DNA from: Streptomyces netropsis
Lineage (GTDB): Bacteria; Actinomycetota; Actinomycetes; Streptomycetales; Streptomycetaceae
DNA length: 64,000 bases
Assembly: GCF_014203545.1 (NCBI RefSeq)
Contig: NZ_JACHJG010000007.1
Location: 51,391 to 115,390 of the forward strand
Direction of reading: 5' to 3'
Shown here in pieces: positions 44,971-53,605 of this stretch. Position 1 is the stretch's first letter; each line of letters starts with the position of its first letter. The notes beneath the pieces are model-generated. The model did not search any database. It was not told the origin of the DNA and was given only the letters and a program-made list of their open reading frames with translations. The position numbers and the translations under genes were made by a program.

Positions 44971-45330
44971 CTGCCGTTCCGCCGGGCCCGGGTGCCGCGG
45001 CGTTGCCACTACGCGGGGCGTTGTCCCGCTGCGGTGCCGCTGCGCGGGCGGTAACCGCTGCGCGGAGCGTTGCCCGCTGCGGCGCCGCAGCGGGCGCCGC
45101 TGCGCGGGCACAGCAACCACTGCGCGGGGCGTCCCCCCGCTACGGGGCCGCCTTCCGCGGGCTGTCGTTCCGCCGGGCCCGGGTGCCGCGGCGTTGCCAC
45201 TGCGCGGAGCGTTGCCCCGCTGCGGCGCCGCAGCGGGCGCCGCTGCGCGGGCGCAGCAACCACTGCGCGGAGCGTCCCCCCGCTGTGGGGCCGGCTTCCG
45301 CGGGCTGTCGTTCCGCCGGGTCCGGCCAGC
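44971..45330. repeat. GC-rich tandem repeat array with perfect palindromes
   Basis: A unit beginning CTGTCGTTCCGCCGGG occurs at about 44971, 45162 and 45305. The first interval is 191 bp and the second 143 bp, the difference being an internal duplication of about 48 bp. Perfect palindromes lie at 45072-45095 (24 bp) and 45216-45237 (22 bp). It occupies most of the region between the kyn promoter and the DUF3151 gene. No coding evidence; composition is far more repetitive than flanking DNA. Confidence 0.85.
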
Positions 45331-45355
45331 GCAGCGACAAGGCAGACTGGGGGCC

Positions 45356-45769
45356 ATGTCGATTCACGAGAACCTGCTCGGGGGACCGCCCCCGACCCAT
45401 CTGCCCGACGACCCGGAGCCGCGTGAGCTGCTCGCCTCCGGGGCGGCCCCCGCCGAGGTCGCCGCGAAGTACCCGGCGTCCTCGCTCGCGTGGGCGCAGC
45501 TCGCCGACGAGGCGTTCGAGGGCGGCCGGGTCGTCGAGTCGTACGCGTACGCCCGTACCGGCTACCACCGCGGCCTCGACGCGCTGCGGCGCAGCGGCTG
45601 GAAGGGCCACGGCCCGGTGCCCTTCGAGCACGAGCCGAACCGCGGCTTCCTGCGTGCCCTGCACGCCCTCGCCCGCGCGGCGGGTGCCATCGGCGAGAAC
45701 GAGGAGCACGAGCGCTGCTCGACGTTCCTGCGGGACAGCTCGCCGACGGCCGCCAACACCCTGGGCTGA
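45356..45769 (+). CDS. DUF3151 family protein
   Basis: 137 residues from ATG 45356. Opens MSIHENLLGGPPPTHLPDD; the body is a helical TPR-like repeat (AEVAAKYPASSLAWAQLADEAFEGGRVVESYAYARTGYHRGLDALRRSGW). A widespread actinobacterial family next to fba, of unknown function. Only about 25 bp separate it from the GC-rich repeat array, so its promoter must lie in or before the repeats. Confidence 0.92.
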   Translation: MSIHENLLGGPPPTHLPDDPEPRELLASGAAPAEVAAKYPASSLAWAQLADEAFEGGRVVESYAYARTGYHRGLDALRRSGWKGHGPVPFEHEPNRGFLRALHALARAAGAIGENEEHERCSTFLRDSSPTAANTLG

Positions 45770-45790
45770 CGCGGCAGCCGCACATCGCAT

Positions 45791-45830
45791 CGGCCGGAAC
45801 GCCTCGCCTTCGGGCGAGGCGTTCCGGCCG
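45791..45830. terminator. Bidirectional terminator, 18-bp stem with TTCG loop
   Basis: 45791-45808 pairs without mismatch with 45813-45830; the loop is the extra-stable tetraloop TTCG. It lies between the converging DUF3151 and MFS genes. Confidence 0.9.
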
Positions 45831-45836
45831 TCGGCG

Positions 45837-47387
45837 TCAGGAACCGCCGGAGGCAGTGGCCGCGTCCCCCGGGTCCAGCGGCGGTGAGGACACCCCGCAG
45901 TGGTACGCGGTCTCCGGTCGGCACCGCCTCCGAACCAGCAGCACACGCGCGCCGACCGTCCACCACGCCAGTCCCGAGCCCACCACCAGCGTGCCCGCGC
46001 ACCAGAACATCGCCCGCCGGAACGTGTCGTCGAATCCCGCGGGGTCGCGGTACACGTCCGGGCCCATGCCCGCGAGCAGCGGCAGCGCGGCGACCGCGAT
46101 GAGGCCCGCCGCACGGGCGGCGGCGTTGTTGATGCCGCTGGCCAGGCCCGCGCGGGCGACGTCGACCGAGGCGAGGACCGTCGCGGTGAGCGGCGCGACC
46201 AGGACCACCATGCCCAGGCCGAGGACGACGAGGGCGGGCAGCACGTCCCGCCAGTACACCGCGTCCGGCCCCGCCCGGGTCATGAGCAGCATGCCCGCCG
46301 CGCACAGCAGCGGCCCGACGGTCAGCGGGAGGCGGGGCCCGGTCCGGGTCGCGATCCGGCCCGAGCGGGCCGACAGCAGCAGCATCAGCACCGTCGTGGG
46401 CAGCAGCGCGGTCCCCGCGGCGAGCGCGGACCAGCCGACCACGACCTGGAGCTGGAGGACCGAGAGGAAGAAGAAGCCGCCGAAGGCCGCGTACACGCAC
46501 ACCGTGACCGCGTTGACGGCCGAGAACATCCGGCTGGAGAAGATCCCCGGCGGCAGCATCGGGTCGGGCCGCCGCGCCTCGACGTGGACGAACGCCACGC
46601 CCAGCAGCACCCCGGCGATCGCCGGGCCGATCACCCACGGCGACGCGCCCTTGTCGGGGGCGGCGATCAGCGCGTAGGTCACCGCGCCGAGGGCCAGCGC
46701 CCCCAGGGCCGCGCCGAGCACGTCGAAACGGCCGTGCGCGGTGGGGTCGCGGGTCTCCGGCACGTGTTTCAGGGCGACCGGAACACACACGGCGGCGAGC
46801 GGCAGATTGATCAGGAACACCCAGCGCCAGCCCGGCCCGTCCACCAGATAGCCGCCGACGAAGGGGCCGACCGCCGCGGCCACCCCGCCCAGCCCGGACC
46901 ACGCGCCGACCGCCCCGGCCCGGTCGTCGGGGTGGAAGACCGCCTGGATCAGCGCCAGCGAGCCGGGGGTGAGCAGCGCACCGCCGATGCCCTGGAGCGC
47001 CCGCGCCGCGATCAGCACCCCGGCGTCCGGCGCCAGCCCGCACAGCAGGGAGGCGAGGGCGAACCACACCACGCCGATGACGAACACCCGCCGCCGCCCG
47101 AACCGGTCCCCCAGGGCGCCGCCCAGCAGGATCAGGGAGGCGAGGGTGAGCATGTAGCCGTTGACGGTCCACTGGAGGACGGGCAGGTCCGCGTCGAGGT
47201 CTTCGCCGATGCGGGGCAGGGCCACATTGACGACGGTGCTGTCCAGCAGCGCCATCCCCGAGCCGAGGACGGCGGTCATCAGCACCCAGCGGCCGACGGG
47301 GGTACCCAGACGTACGGCGCCGGCGGCGGCGGGCTCCTGCGGGACGGTGCCCTCCTCGGTCACCGGCTCCCGCGAAGGGTCGCTCAT
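45837..47387 (-). CDS. DHA2-family MFS drug:proton antiporter
   Basis: 516 residues from ATG 47387, with 13-14 membrane spans as in the 14-TMS (EmrB/QacA) group. Motif D1 region LDSTVVNVALPRIGEDL, loop motif A GGALGDRFGRRRVF, and the antiporter motif GPFVGGYLVDGPGWRWVFLINLP are clear. No adjacent regulator. Substrate unknown, probably a hydrophobic drug or metabolite. Confidence 0.93.
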   Translation of the reverse strand: MSDPSREPVTEEGTVPQEPAAAGAVRLGTPVGRWVLMTAVLGSGMALLDSTVVNVALPRIGEDLDADLPVLQWTVNGYMLTLASLILLGGALGDRFGRRRVFVIGVVWFALASLLCGLAPDAGVLIAARALQGIGGALLTPGSLALIQAVFHPDDRAGAVGAWSGLGGVAAAVGPFVGGYLVDGPGWRWVFLINLPLAAVCVPVALKHVPETRDPTAHGRFDVLGAALGALALGAVTYALIAAPDKGASPWVIGPAIAGVLLGVAFVHVEARRPDPMLPPGIFSSRMFSAVNAVTVCVYAAFGGFFFLSVLQLQVVVGWSALAAGTALLPTTVLMLLLSARSGRIATRTGPRLPLTVGPLLCAAGMLLMTRAGPDAVYWRDVLPALVVLGLGMVVLVAPLTATVLASVDVARAGLASGINNAAARAAGLIAVAALPLLAGMGPDVYRDPAGFDDTFRRAMFWCAGTLVVGSGLAWWTVGARVLLVRRRCRPETAYHCGVSSPPLDPGDAATASGGS

Positions 47388-47438
47388 ACCGGCATCATCC
47401 CCGCACAACGGGCACCCGGCCAGCGCGGCGGAGGAACG

Positions 47439-47485
47439 GGACAGGGCCCGGCCCCACCGCGTGAGCGGGGGACCGGGCCCTGTCC
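47439..47485 (-). terminator. fba terminator
   Basis: GGACAGGGCCCGG (47439-47451) pairs with CCGGGCCCTGTCC (47473-47485); the loop has further pairing. It lies just after the aldolase stop codon. Confidence 0.8.
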
Positions 47486-47500
47486 TACGGCCTCGGCCGC

Positions 47501-48523
47501 TTACTTCAGCTTCGTGCCCGTGGCGCGCAGGTCGGCACAGGCCTTGGTGACGCGCTCGGCCATGCCGGCCTCGGCGAGCTTGCCCCAGGTGCGCGGGTCG
47601 TACTTCGACTTGGTGCCGACCTCGCCGTCGACCTTCAGCACGGCGTCGTAGTTGCGGAACATGTGGTCCGCGACCGGGCGGGTGAAGGCGTACTGCGTGT
47701 CCGTGTCGAGGTTCATCTTCACGACGCCGTTCTCCAGCGCGGTGCGGATCTCCTCCGCCGTGGAGCCGGAGCCGCCGTGGAAGACGAAGTCGAACGGGTC
47801 GTTCTTGCCCGACTTGGCGGCGATGCCGTCCTGGAGGTCACGGAGCAGCTCGGGGCGGAGCACGACGTTGCCCGGCTTGTAGACACCGTGGACGTTGCCG
47901 AAGGAGGCGGCCAGCAGGTAGCGGCCCTTCTCGCCCAGACCGAGGGCCTCGGCGGTCCGCTCGACGTCGGCGACGGTGGTGTAGAGCTCGTCGTTGATCT
48001 CGTGCGAGACGCCGTCCTCCTCGCCACCGGTCGGGGTGATCTCGACCTCGAGGATGATCTTCGCCTTGACGGCCTCGGCGAGCAGCTCCTGCGCGATGGC
48101 GAGGTTCTCGTCGAGCTTCTCGGCGGAGCCGTCCCACATGTGGGACTGGAAGAGCGGGTTCTGGCCGGCGGCGACGCGCTCCTGCGAGATGGCGAGCAGC
48201 GGACGGACGTAGCCGTCGAGCTTGTCCTTCGGGCAGTGGTCGGTGTGCAGCGCGATGTTCACCGGGTACTTCTTGGCGACGACGTGCGCGAACTCGGCGA
48301 GCGCGACCGCGCCCGAGACCATGTCCTTGCTGTACTGGCCGCCCAGGAACTCCGCACCACCGGTGGAGATCTGGATGATGCCGTCGCTCTCCGCCTCGGC
48401 GAAACCGCGCAGCGCGGCGTGCAGAGTCTGCGTCGAGGTCACATTGATGGCCGGGTAGGCGAACTTGCCTGCCTTCGCCCGGTCGAGCATCTCGTTGTAG
48501 ACCTCGGGGGTTGCGATGGGCAT
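47501..48523 (-). CDS. fba: Fructose-bisphosphate aldolase, class II
   Basis: 340 residues. Zinc-dependent aldolase of glycolysis and gluconeogenesis. Zn ligands lie in HTDHCPKDKL (with the catalytic Asp), ILEVEITPTGGEEDG, SFGNVHG and FHGGSGS; NLDTDTQYAFT binds phosphate. Start ATG 48523. Transcribed alone, downstream of the parS-bearing region. Confidence 0.97.
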   Translation of the reverse strand: MPIATPEVYNEMLDRAKAGKFAYPAINVTSTQTLHAALRGFAEAESDGIIQISTGGAEFLGGQYSKDMVSGAVALAEFAHVVAKKYPVNIALHTDHCPKDKLDGYVRPLLAISQERVAAGQNPLFQSHMWDGSAEKLDENLAIAQELLAEAVKAKIILEVEITPTGGEEDGVSHEINDELYTTVADVERTAEALGLGEKGRYLLAASFGNVHGVYKPGNVVLRPELLRDLQDGIAAKSGKNDPFDFVFHGGSGSTAEEIRTALENGVVKMNLDTDTQYAFTRPVADHMFRNYDAVLKVDGEVGTKSKYDPRTWGKLAEAGMAERVTKACADLRATGTKLK

Positions 48524-48641
48524 CTGTCCACTCCTTGTGATGTGCGGGGGCGTGGCTGGCCTGGCCTTAGGGGGCGACGTTCATCGTCGCCCCCATCTTC
48601 CCAGACTCCCCGATTCGCTCCACACGGTGGACAGGCCATTG

Positions 48642-48691
48642 ATGCGCGAAGGGCGCGAGGTTTCACGTGAAACCTCGCGCCCTTCGCGCAT
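48642..48691. repeat. 50-bp perfect palindrome between fba and pyrE
   Basis: Arms 48642-48666 and 48667-48691 are exact reverse complements with no spacer. The centre is a parS site. As RNA it would make a very stable hairpin just after pyrE and probably also ends transcription. Confidence 0.95.
48660..48673. promoter_or_regulatory. parS, ParB-binding site
   Basis: GTTTCACGTGAAAC matches the Streptomyces parS consensus at all 14 positions. ParB loads here and spreads to organise the origin region before sporulation septation. In S. coelicolor the sites cluster around oriC, so this locates the window in that neighbourhood. Confidence 0.93.
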
Positions 48692-48711
48692 TACTCGGAA
48701 GAAATCGCAGG

Positions 48712-49251
48712 TCAGCCCAGGTCGAGGTCGCCGAGGGCATAGCCGGTGACATAGCGCAGACCGGCGCCTTCGATCGCGGAGGCGGCACCGCGGTCGACGA
48801 TCGTCGCCACCGCGACGACCTCCGCGCCCGCCTCGCGCGCGGCCTCGACCGCGGTCAGCGGCGAGCCACCGGTGGTGGAGGTGTCCTCGACGACCAGCAC
48901 CCGGCGGCCCTTGATGTCCGGGCCCTCGATGCGGCGCTGCATGCCGTGCGCCTTCTGCGCCTTGCGCACGACGAACGCGTCGAGCTTGCGGCCTCGCGCG
49001 GCGGCGGCGTGCAGCATCGAGGTCGCGACCGGGTCCGCGCCGAGGGTCAGTCCGCCGACCGCGTCGTAGTCGAGGTCCGCCGTGGCGTCCAGCATCACCT
49101 GGCCTACCAGGGGCGCCGCCTCGGCGTCCAGGGTGATCCGGCGCAGGTCGATGTAGTAATCGGCCTCCTTGCCGGAGGAGAGGGTCACCTTGCCGTGGAC
49201 CACGGCCTTGTCCTTGATCTGCTGCAGCAGGGCGTCACGCGCATCGCTCAT
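48712..49251 (-). CDS. pyrE: Orotate phosphoribosyltransferase
   Basis: 179 residues from ATG 49251. Forms OMP from orotate and PRPP in pyrimidine synthesis. PRPP motif VLVVEDTSTTGGSPLTA, the flexible loop region VRKAQKAHGMQRRIEGPDIKG, and YYIDLRR are typical. It stands apart from other pyr genes. The parS palindrome follows 20 bp after the stop. Confidence 0.96.
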   Translation of the reverse strand: MSDARDALLQQIKDKAVVHGKVTLSSGKEADYYIDLRRITLDAEAAPLVGQVMLDATADLDYDAVGGLTLGADPVATSMLHAAAARGRKLDAFVVRKAQKAHGMQRRIEGPDIKGRRVLVVEDTSTTGGSPLTAVEAAREAGAEVVAVATIVDRGAASAIEGAGLRYVTGYALGDLDLG

Positions 49252-49272
49252 GCGCACGAGCTTAGGACAGCC

Positions 49273-50076
49273 CTAGGCGAGTGAGCGCCAGCTCCACGTC
49301 GTGGAGATCTCCAGGGGGTCGATCGGGGTGACCAGACGGGGCAGGGTGTTGAGCCCGTTGGGCGGTCCGGACTGCGGCTCGACGCAGACGGCCTCGTCCT
49401 GCTCGTCGTAGACGACGACCCATTCGGCGCGGCTGGCGACCTTCAGCTCCAGCAGGCCGGGCCAGGTGAGGGTGACGTCCACGCCGTCGGGCATCCCGAA
49501 GCAGTCGTCCCAGGGGCCGGGGAGGGGGTCCGTGCGGCGGCCGGTGGGCAGATGGTCCTCGCCGCGCTCCTCCTGCCAGGAGGGGTGGAAGTCGATCTCG
49601 ACGTCCTTGCCCGTGCCGAGGTTCCGCAGGAACCACGGGTGCCAGCCGGCCTGCGCCGGGAAGGAGTTGTCGTAGGTCTCGACGCCCATCGTCAGCGTCA
49701 GCGAATCCGGAGCCAGCTCCACGAGCTGGGTGACCCGGCCGGTGTACGGCCAGGGGTCGGCGAGGTCGTAGGTGAAGGCGGCGGAGTGCCCTTCCGTGCT
49801 GACCGTGCGCCAGGCGGTGTCCCGGCCGGTGCCGTGGATGGCGTGCGGCGCGGCGTTGAGGGGCATCTGGTGGCGCTCGCCGCCGTTGCGGAACTGCCCC
49901 AGCTCGATGCGGCCGCACCACGGCACCATCGGGAAGGCGCCGTACTTGTCGCCCTGCCGCAGGAGTTCGGTCCCGCGGATACGCAGGCTGGTGAGCCGGC
50001 ATCCGTTCCGCGGGTCCACCTCCAGCTCGGCGTCCCCGGCCTTCAACAGCGTCTTGCTCGTCTCGTGGTTGCTCAC
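49273..50076 (-). CDS. Aldose 1-epimerase family protein
   Basis: 267 residues from GTG 50076. Beta-sandwich mutarotase family: HAIHGTGRDTAWR holds the first catalytic His, AGWHPWFLRN the second, and VCVEPQSGPPNGLNT the catalytic Glu. It probably interconverts hexose anomers (or hexose-6-phosphates). It ends 22 bp before the pyrE start, so co-transcription with pyrE is likely. Confidence 0.9.
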   Translation of the reverse strand: MSNHETSKTLLKAGDAELEVDPRNGCRLTSLRIRGTELLRQGDKYGAFPMVPWCGRIELGQFRNGGERHQMPLNAAPHAIHGTGRDTAWRTVSTEGHSAAFTYDLADPWPYTGRVTQLVELAPDSLTLTMGVETYDNSFPAQAGWHPWFLRNLGTGKDVEIDFHPSWQEERGEDHLPTGRRTDPLPGPWDDCFGMPDGVDVTLTWPGLLELKVASRAEWVVVYDEQDEAVCVEPQSGPPNGLNTLPRLVTPIDPLEISTTWSWRSLA

Positions 50077-50313
50077 AACCCCGACATTAGAGGCTTTCGT
50101 GGACTGTCCGCCGCCGATCCGTACGGTCCCGGCCACACGTCAGCGCCTCGCGGCGAGCGAGATCCCGGCATTTCCCTTCCGCCGCGACGGCGGCACGAGG
50201 GCGAGGATCCCCCGGCCCCCCTGTCGGGCGGCGGCCGTGGCCGAGTCGACTGTGCCGACGCCCGTGCGCGCAGACCAGCGGGGGCCGGACGGACCGCATG
50301 CGCGGCAGGGGCA

Positions 50314-51129
50314 TCAGCGGCGGCGGCGCAGTGCCCGTCCCACGACCACCGCCGAGGCCAGGGCCACGGCCGCGGCGGGCGCGGCCCAGCGGAGGGCCGC
50401 CGCCGTGGCGGACGCCGCCTCGGGGGCGGGGACGGGGGCATAGCGACCGCGCGGCGGGGCGTGGTCGACCTCCTCCGCGCTACGGCCGATCATCGTGCGG
50501 CGGGCGTGCGCGGCCTCGGCCGGCGGGGCGTCGTCCTCGTCTTCGTCCTCGTCGTCCTCGTCGTCGAGTTCGTCGATGGCGTCGATCGCCTCGATGGCGT
50601 CGAGGTCCCGGCGGTCACCGGGCTCCTCCCGCAGCGGCACCTGCGGGCCCTCGGCACTGCCGCCGCCCCCGTCGGCCGCCGGGGAGCCGTCCGCGTCCCT
50701 CCGCAGCTCCTCCGCCAGCGCCACCGCGACCCGCTCCAGCAGCCTGCGGGCCGTGGTCTGGGTGGTCTTCGCGTCGAACTCCGCCAGCCGTCCCCCGCTG
50801 TCGACCCGCGCCGCGCAGGTCAGCCGCGTACCGCCCGGCACGGCCTCCGCCAGCGCGGTCAGCGCGAGCGTCACCGTGCCGGTGCCGCGCACCTCCACGC
50901 CCTCGCCCGACAGCTCGAAGGAGCCGTCCCGCTCGGTCAGCCGCAGCGAGCCCCGGTAGGTGATGGTGGAGCCGCCGATGCGCAGCCGGAGCCGGCCGGC
51001 GACGGTGGCGTCGGAGGCGTCCGCGGCGTCCTGCTGGAGGCCGGGGACGCAGCGGGCGACGCGCGCGGGGTCGGAGAGGACCCGTCGGACATCGCCGACG
51101 GGGAACGGAACGAACACCTCATGCTCCAT
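50314..51129 (-). CDS. SRPBCC (CoxG-like) protein with C-terminal membrane anchor
   Basis: 271 residues. The N-terminal 145 residues (MEHEVFVPFPVGDVRRVLSDPARVARCVPG) are the START/SRPBCC fold of the CoxG-type family, which binds hydrophobic ligands. A very acidic linker (about 172-200, DDEDDEDEDEDD) follows, then a single C-terminal span (ALRWAAPAAAVALASAVVVG) ending in RRRR, a tail-anchor arrangement. Ligand unknown; there are no CO dehydrogenase genes nearby. Confidence 0.85.
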   Translation of the reverse strand: MEHEVFVPFPVGDVRRVLSDPARVARCVPGLQQDAADASDATVAGRLRLRIGGSTITYRGSLRLTERDGSFELSGEGVEVRGTGTVTLALTALAEAVPGGTRLTCAARVDSGGRLAEFDAKTTQTTARRLLERVAVALAEELRRDADGSPAADGGGGSAEGPQVPLREEPGDRRDLDAIEAIDAIDELDDEDDEDEDEDDAPPAEAAHARRTMIGRSAEEVDHAPPRGRYAPVPAPEAASATAAALRWAAPAAAVALASAVVVGRALRRRR

Positions 51130-51226
51130 AACAAGCGAGCCTACCCATCAGGCCCCTCACCAGGCCCTCCCCGGCCGAAGTTTCCGCCGGTGGCACCGCC
51201 CGGTGGCCGACACCGGTCGGTATCCG

Positions 51227-51877
51227 TCAGTCGGCGACCGTGAAGCGTTCACCCACGTGCCGCGGCTGCTCGATCTCGTCGACGAGCGCGACCGCGTAAT
51301 CCTCGACGGAGATCCGGCTGTTGCCGTCGGCGTCCGTGACGAGGTCCTCCAGGGCGGTGCGGTACGTGCCGCTGCGCTCGCCGGGCTCGATCTTCGCGGC
51401 GGGGCTGATGTTGGTCCAGCGGACATCGGTGACCGTGCGGTAGTAGTCCAGCGCGTCACCGTGCGCGTGCATGATCTGGAGCAGGAACTCCGGGAGCCCC
51501 TCCGCGTCCCAGACCTGCTTGCCGTCGGCGGTCCGCAGCGAACCGGCGCCGCCGACCGTGATCAGCCGGGGGGCCGCGTCGCCGACCGCGCGCACCCCTT
51601 CGACCAGGGACTTCGCGGCGGGCTCGATGGTCGCGATGTGACCGGGGCCGTCGCCGCCGCCGACGGCGCTGACGACGACGTCCTGGCCGGCCGCGACCGC
51701 CGTGACGGAGGCCGGGTCGAGGACGTCACCGGTGGCGACCGTCAGGGCGGGGTGCCGCTCGGTGAGCTTCGCGGGGTCACGGACGACCGCCGTGACCTGG
51801 TGACCGCGGTCCAGCGCTTCGCGCAGGACGCGGCTGCCGATGGTTCCGTTGGCGCCGAAGAGGGCGATCTTGGCCAT
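51227..51877 (-). CDS. NAD(P)-binding atypical SDR (NmrA/YwnB-like)
   Basis: 216 residues. GANGTIGS (8-15) is the nucleotide-binding glycine motif; VTAVVRDP is the usual second strand. There is no catalytic YxxxK, as in flavin-reductase/NmrA-like SDRs that act as redox sensors or reductases. GAGGAG precedes the ATG. It is followed divergently by nothing specific; the DsbA-like gene lies 63 bp upstream on the same strand, so they may form an operon. Confidence 0.88.
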   Translation of the reverse strand: MAKIALFGANGTIGSRVLREALDRGHQVTAVVRDPAKLTERHPALTVATGDVLDPASVTAVAAGQDVVVSAVGGGDGPGHIATIEPAAKSLVEGVRAVGDAAPRLITVGGAGSLRTADGKQVWDAEGLPEFLLQIMHAHGDALDYYRTVTDVRWTNISPAAKIEPGERSGTYRTALEDLVTDADGNSRISVEDYAVALVDEIEQPRHVGERFTVAD

Positions 51878-51940
51878 GGGGGGCTCCTCAGAGGTGATGG
51901 TGATCAGTGGATGGGGGGGGGAGGGAAGGAAGAAGGGGGT

Positions 51941-52564
51941 TCAGCGTGCGCCGATGGCGTGGGTGAGTTCCTGTGCCGTGGTCATCGGGCCGCCGAGCCG
52001 CCGCACCCCGTCGGGCGTGTGCAGCAGGAGGCTGGGGAAACTCTCCACGCCGAGCCTGCGGACTTCACGGAACTCCTCGCGCGCCGCCCGGCGGGTGCCC
52101 GGGTCGGCGTACGCGGCGAGGACCGCGTCGGGGTCGATGCCGCCCTGACCCGCCGCGACCGCGTGCAGCGTGGCCGGGTCGGACAGACTCCGACCGTCGA
52201 CGTACCAGGCGCGCTGGAGTGCGCCCGCGAACTCCAGGGCCCGCTCGGGTGCCTGCCGGGTCAGCGCGGCGAGGGCCGTGGCGGCGTCGGCCGAGTCGAG
52301 CACGGCGGTGCCCTCGGCGAACGCCTTGGCGTAGCCCTCGCCGAACACCGCTCCGGTCAGCTCCCCGATGCGGGCGTCCGCCTGCGGGATGTAGGGGTAC
52401 TCGCCGACCGGCTTGGCGCGGGGCCCGGTGAACAGCCCACCGCTGAGCACCCGCACCTCGATCCGGTCGGCGTTCGTCTCGGCGAACGCGCGCACGGTCG
52501 GGCCGAAGCCGTAACACCAGCCGCAGTAGGCGTCGAAGGCGTAGGTGACCAGCTGCCGTTGCAT
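51941..52564 (-). CDS. DsbA/FrnE-like thiol oxidoreductase
   Basis: 207 residues. Thioredoxin-fold with CGWC (Cys14, Cys17) at the first helix, the long helical insertion of the DsbA family, and cis-Pro in VESFPSLLLHTPDG. There is no signal peptide, so it is cytoplasmic, like FrnE-type dithiol isomerases that respond to oxidative stress. Divergent from the AraC regulator. Confidence 0.88.
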   Translation of the reverse strand: MQRQLVTYAFDAYCGWCYGFGPTVRAFAETNADRIEVRVLSGGLFTGPRAKPVGEYPYIPQADARIGELTGAVFGEGYAKAFAEGTAVLDSADAATALAALTRQAPERALEFAGALQRAWYVDGRSLSDPATLHAVAAGQGGIDPDAVLAAYADPGTRRAAREEFREVRRLGVESFPSLLLHTPDGVRRLGGPMTTAQELTHAIGAR

Positions 52565-52585
52565 GTCTTTTCCTCAAACCGTCCG

Positions 52586-52615
52586 TTGTCGTACGTACCG
52601 TCCTTGTTGTACGTA
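52586..52615. promoter_or_regulatory. Direct repeats between the DsbA-like and AraC genes
   Basis: TTGTCGTACGTA (52586-52597) and TTGTTGTACGTA (52604-52615), 11 of 12 bases identical with an 18-bp period. Tandem sites of this size in a divergent promoter are typical of AraC-family operators. Confidence 0.55.
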
Positions 52616-52669
52616 GCAACCACGCTAAAGGCGGCAAACGGGACCGACCATGTACGCTCGGGACTCCTC

Positions 52670-53605
52670 ATGGTGAAAAAGCGACACGACCGCTCCCTGG
52701 GGCCCGAAGGCGCCGGTGACCGCCCGCCCGTGGTCGAGCTGACCTACCGGGCCCCGCCCGACACCCCCGCGGGCGTGGAGGTGATGACCCTCGCCGAGCT
52801 GCGCGCCCGTGCCCCCGAGGGGCTGCTGGGCAAGCCGCAGCGGCTGGACTTCCACCAGATCGTCGCCGTGCGCTCGGGCTCCGCCGGGCACACCGTCGAC
52901 TTCACCGGCTACTGGCTGGAGGCGGGCTCGGTGCTGTGGGTGCGCCCGGGGCAGGTGCAGCAGTTCGGCGAGGTGACCGGGATCGAGGGGGACGTCGTCC
53001 TCGTCCAGCCCGGCTTCCTCTCCCCCGGCACGGCCGTCGCGGCGGTGGCCGACGATCCGTTCCGCCCGGTGCTGTGGCAGCCCGTCGGCGAGGACCACGA
53101 GGCGGTCTTCCGGGCGGTGGGGCATCTCGCGGCCGACTTCCGCACCGGCGGGGCGCTGCCCGCCGACGTCCACACCGATGTGCTGCGGCATCTGCTGTCG
53201 GTCCTCGTGCTGCGGCTGGCGCATCTGACGACCCCGGTGGGCAGCGGCGTGCCCGCCCCGGGCGATGCCTTCCTGCGCTTCCGCGCGGCCGTCGAGCGGG
53301 ACTTCGCCGACCGCCACCGGGTCGCCGACTACGCCCGTGCGCTCGGCTACTCCACCCGCACCCTGTCGCGCGCGACGCTGACCGCCTCGGGGGTGGGGGC
53401 CAAGGAGTTCATCGACCGGCGGGTGATGCTGGAGGCCAAGCGGCTGCTCGCGCACAGCGAGCTGCCGGCGGCCCGGATCGCCGGACGGCTCGGCTTCGAC
53501 GACGCCGCGAACTTCTCCAAGTTCTTCCAGCACCGGGCCGGTCTCTCACCCGGCGCCTTCCGGGCGGCGCTGCGCCCGCCGACGGGGCGCGGTCAGTCCG
53601 CGTAG
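52670..53605 (+). CDS. AraC-family transcriptional regulator
   Basis: 311 residues. N-terminal cupin-like sensing domain (30-170: FHQIVAVRSGSAGHTVDFTGYWLEAGSVLWVRPGQVQQF). The C-terminal AraC DNA-binding domain has two HTHs: RVADYARALGYSTRTLSRATLTASG and AARIAGRLGFDDAANFSKFFQHRAGLSPGAFR. It is divergent from the DsbA-like and NAD(P)-binding genes and likely regulates them. Its end overlaps the convergent aminopropyltransferase gene by 13 bp. Confidence 0.93.
   Translation: MVKKRHDRSLGPEGAGDRPPVVELTYRAPPDTPAGVEVMTLAELRARAPEGLLGKPQRLDFHQIVAVRSGSAGHTVDFTGYWLEAGSVLWVRPGQVQQFGEVTGIEGDVVLVQPGFLSPGTAVAAVADDPFRPVLWQPVGEDHEAVFRAVGHLAADFRTGGALPADVHTDVLRHLLSVLVLRLAHLTTPVGSGVPAPGDAFLRFRAAVERDFADRHRVADYARALGYSTRTLSRATLTASGVGAKEFIDRRVMLEAKRLLAHSELPAARIAGRLGFDDAANFSKFFQHRAGLSPGAFRAALRPPTGRGQSA

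Noticed and set aside
44971..45330. CRISPR or insertion sequence
   Set aside because: Repeat lengths are irregular, there are no unique spacers, no transposase and no target duplication.
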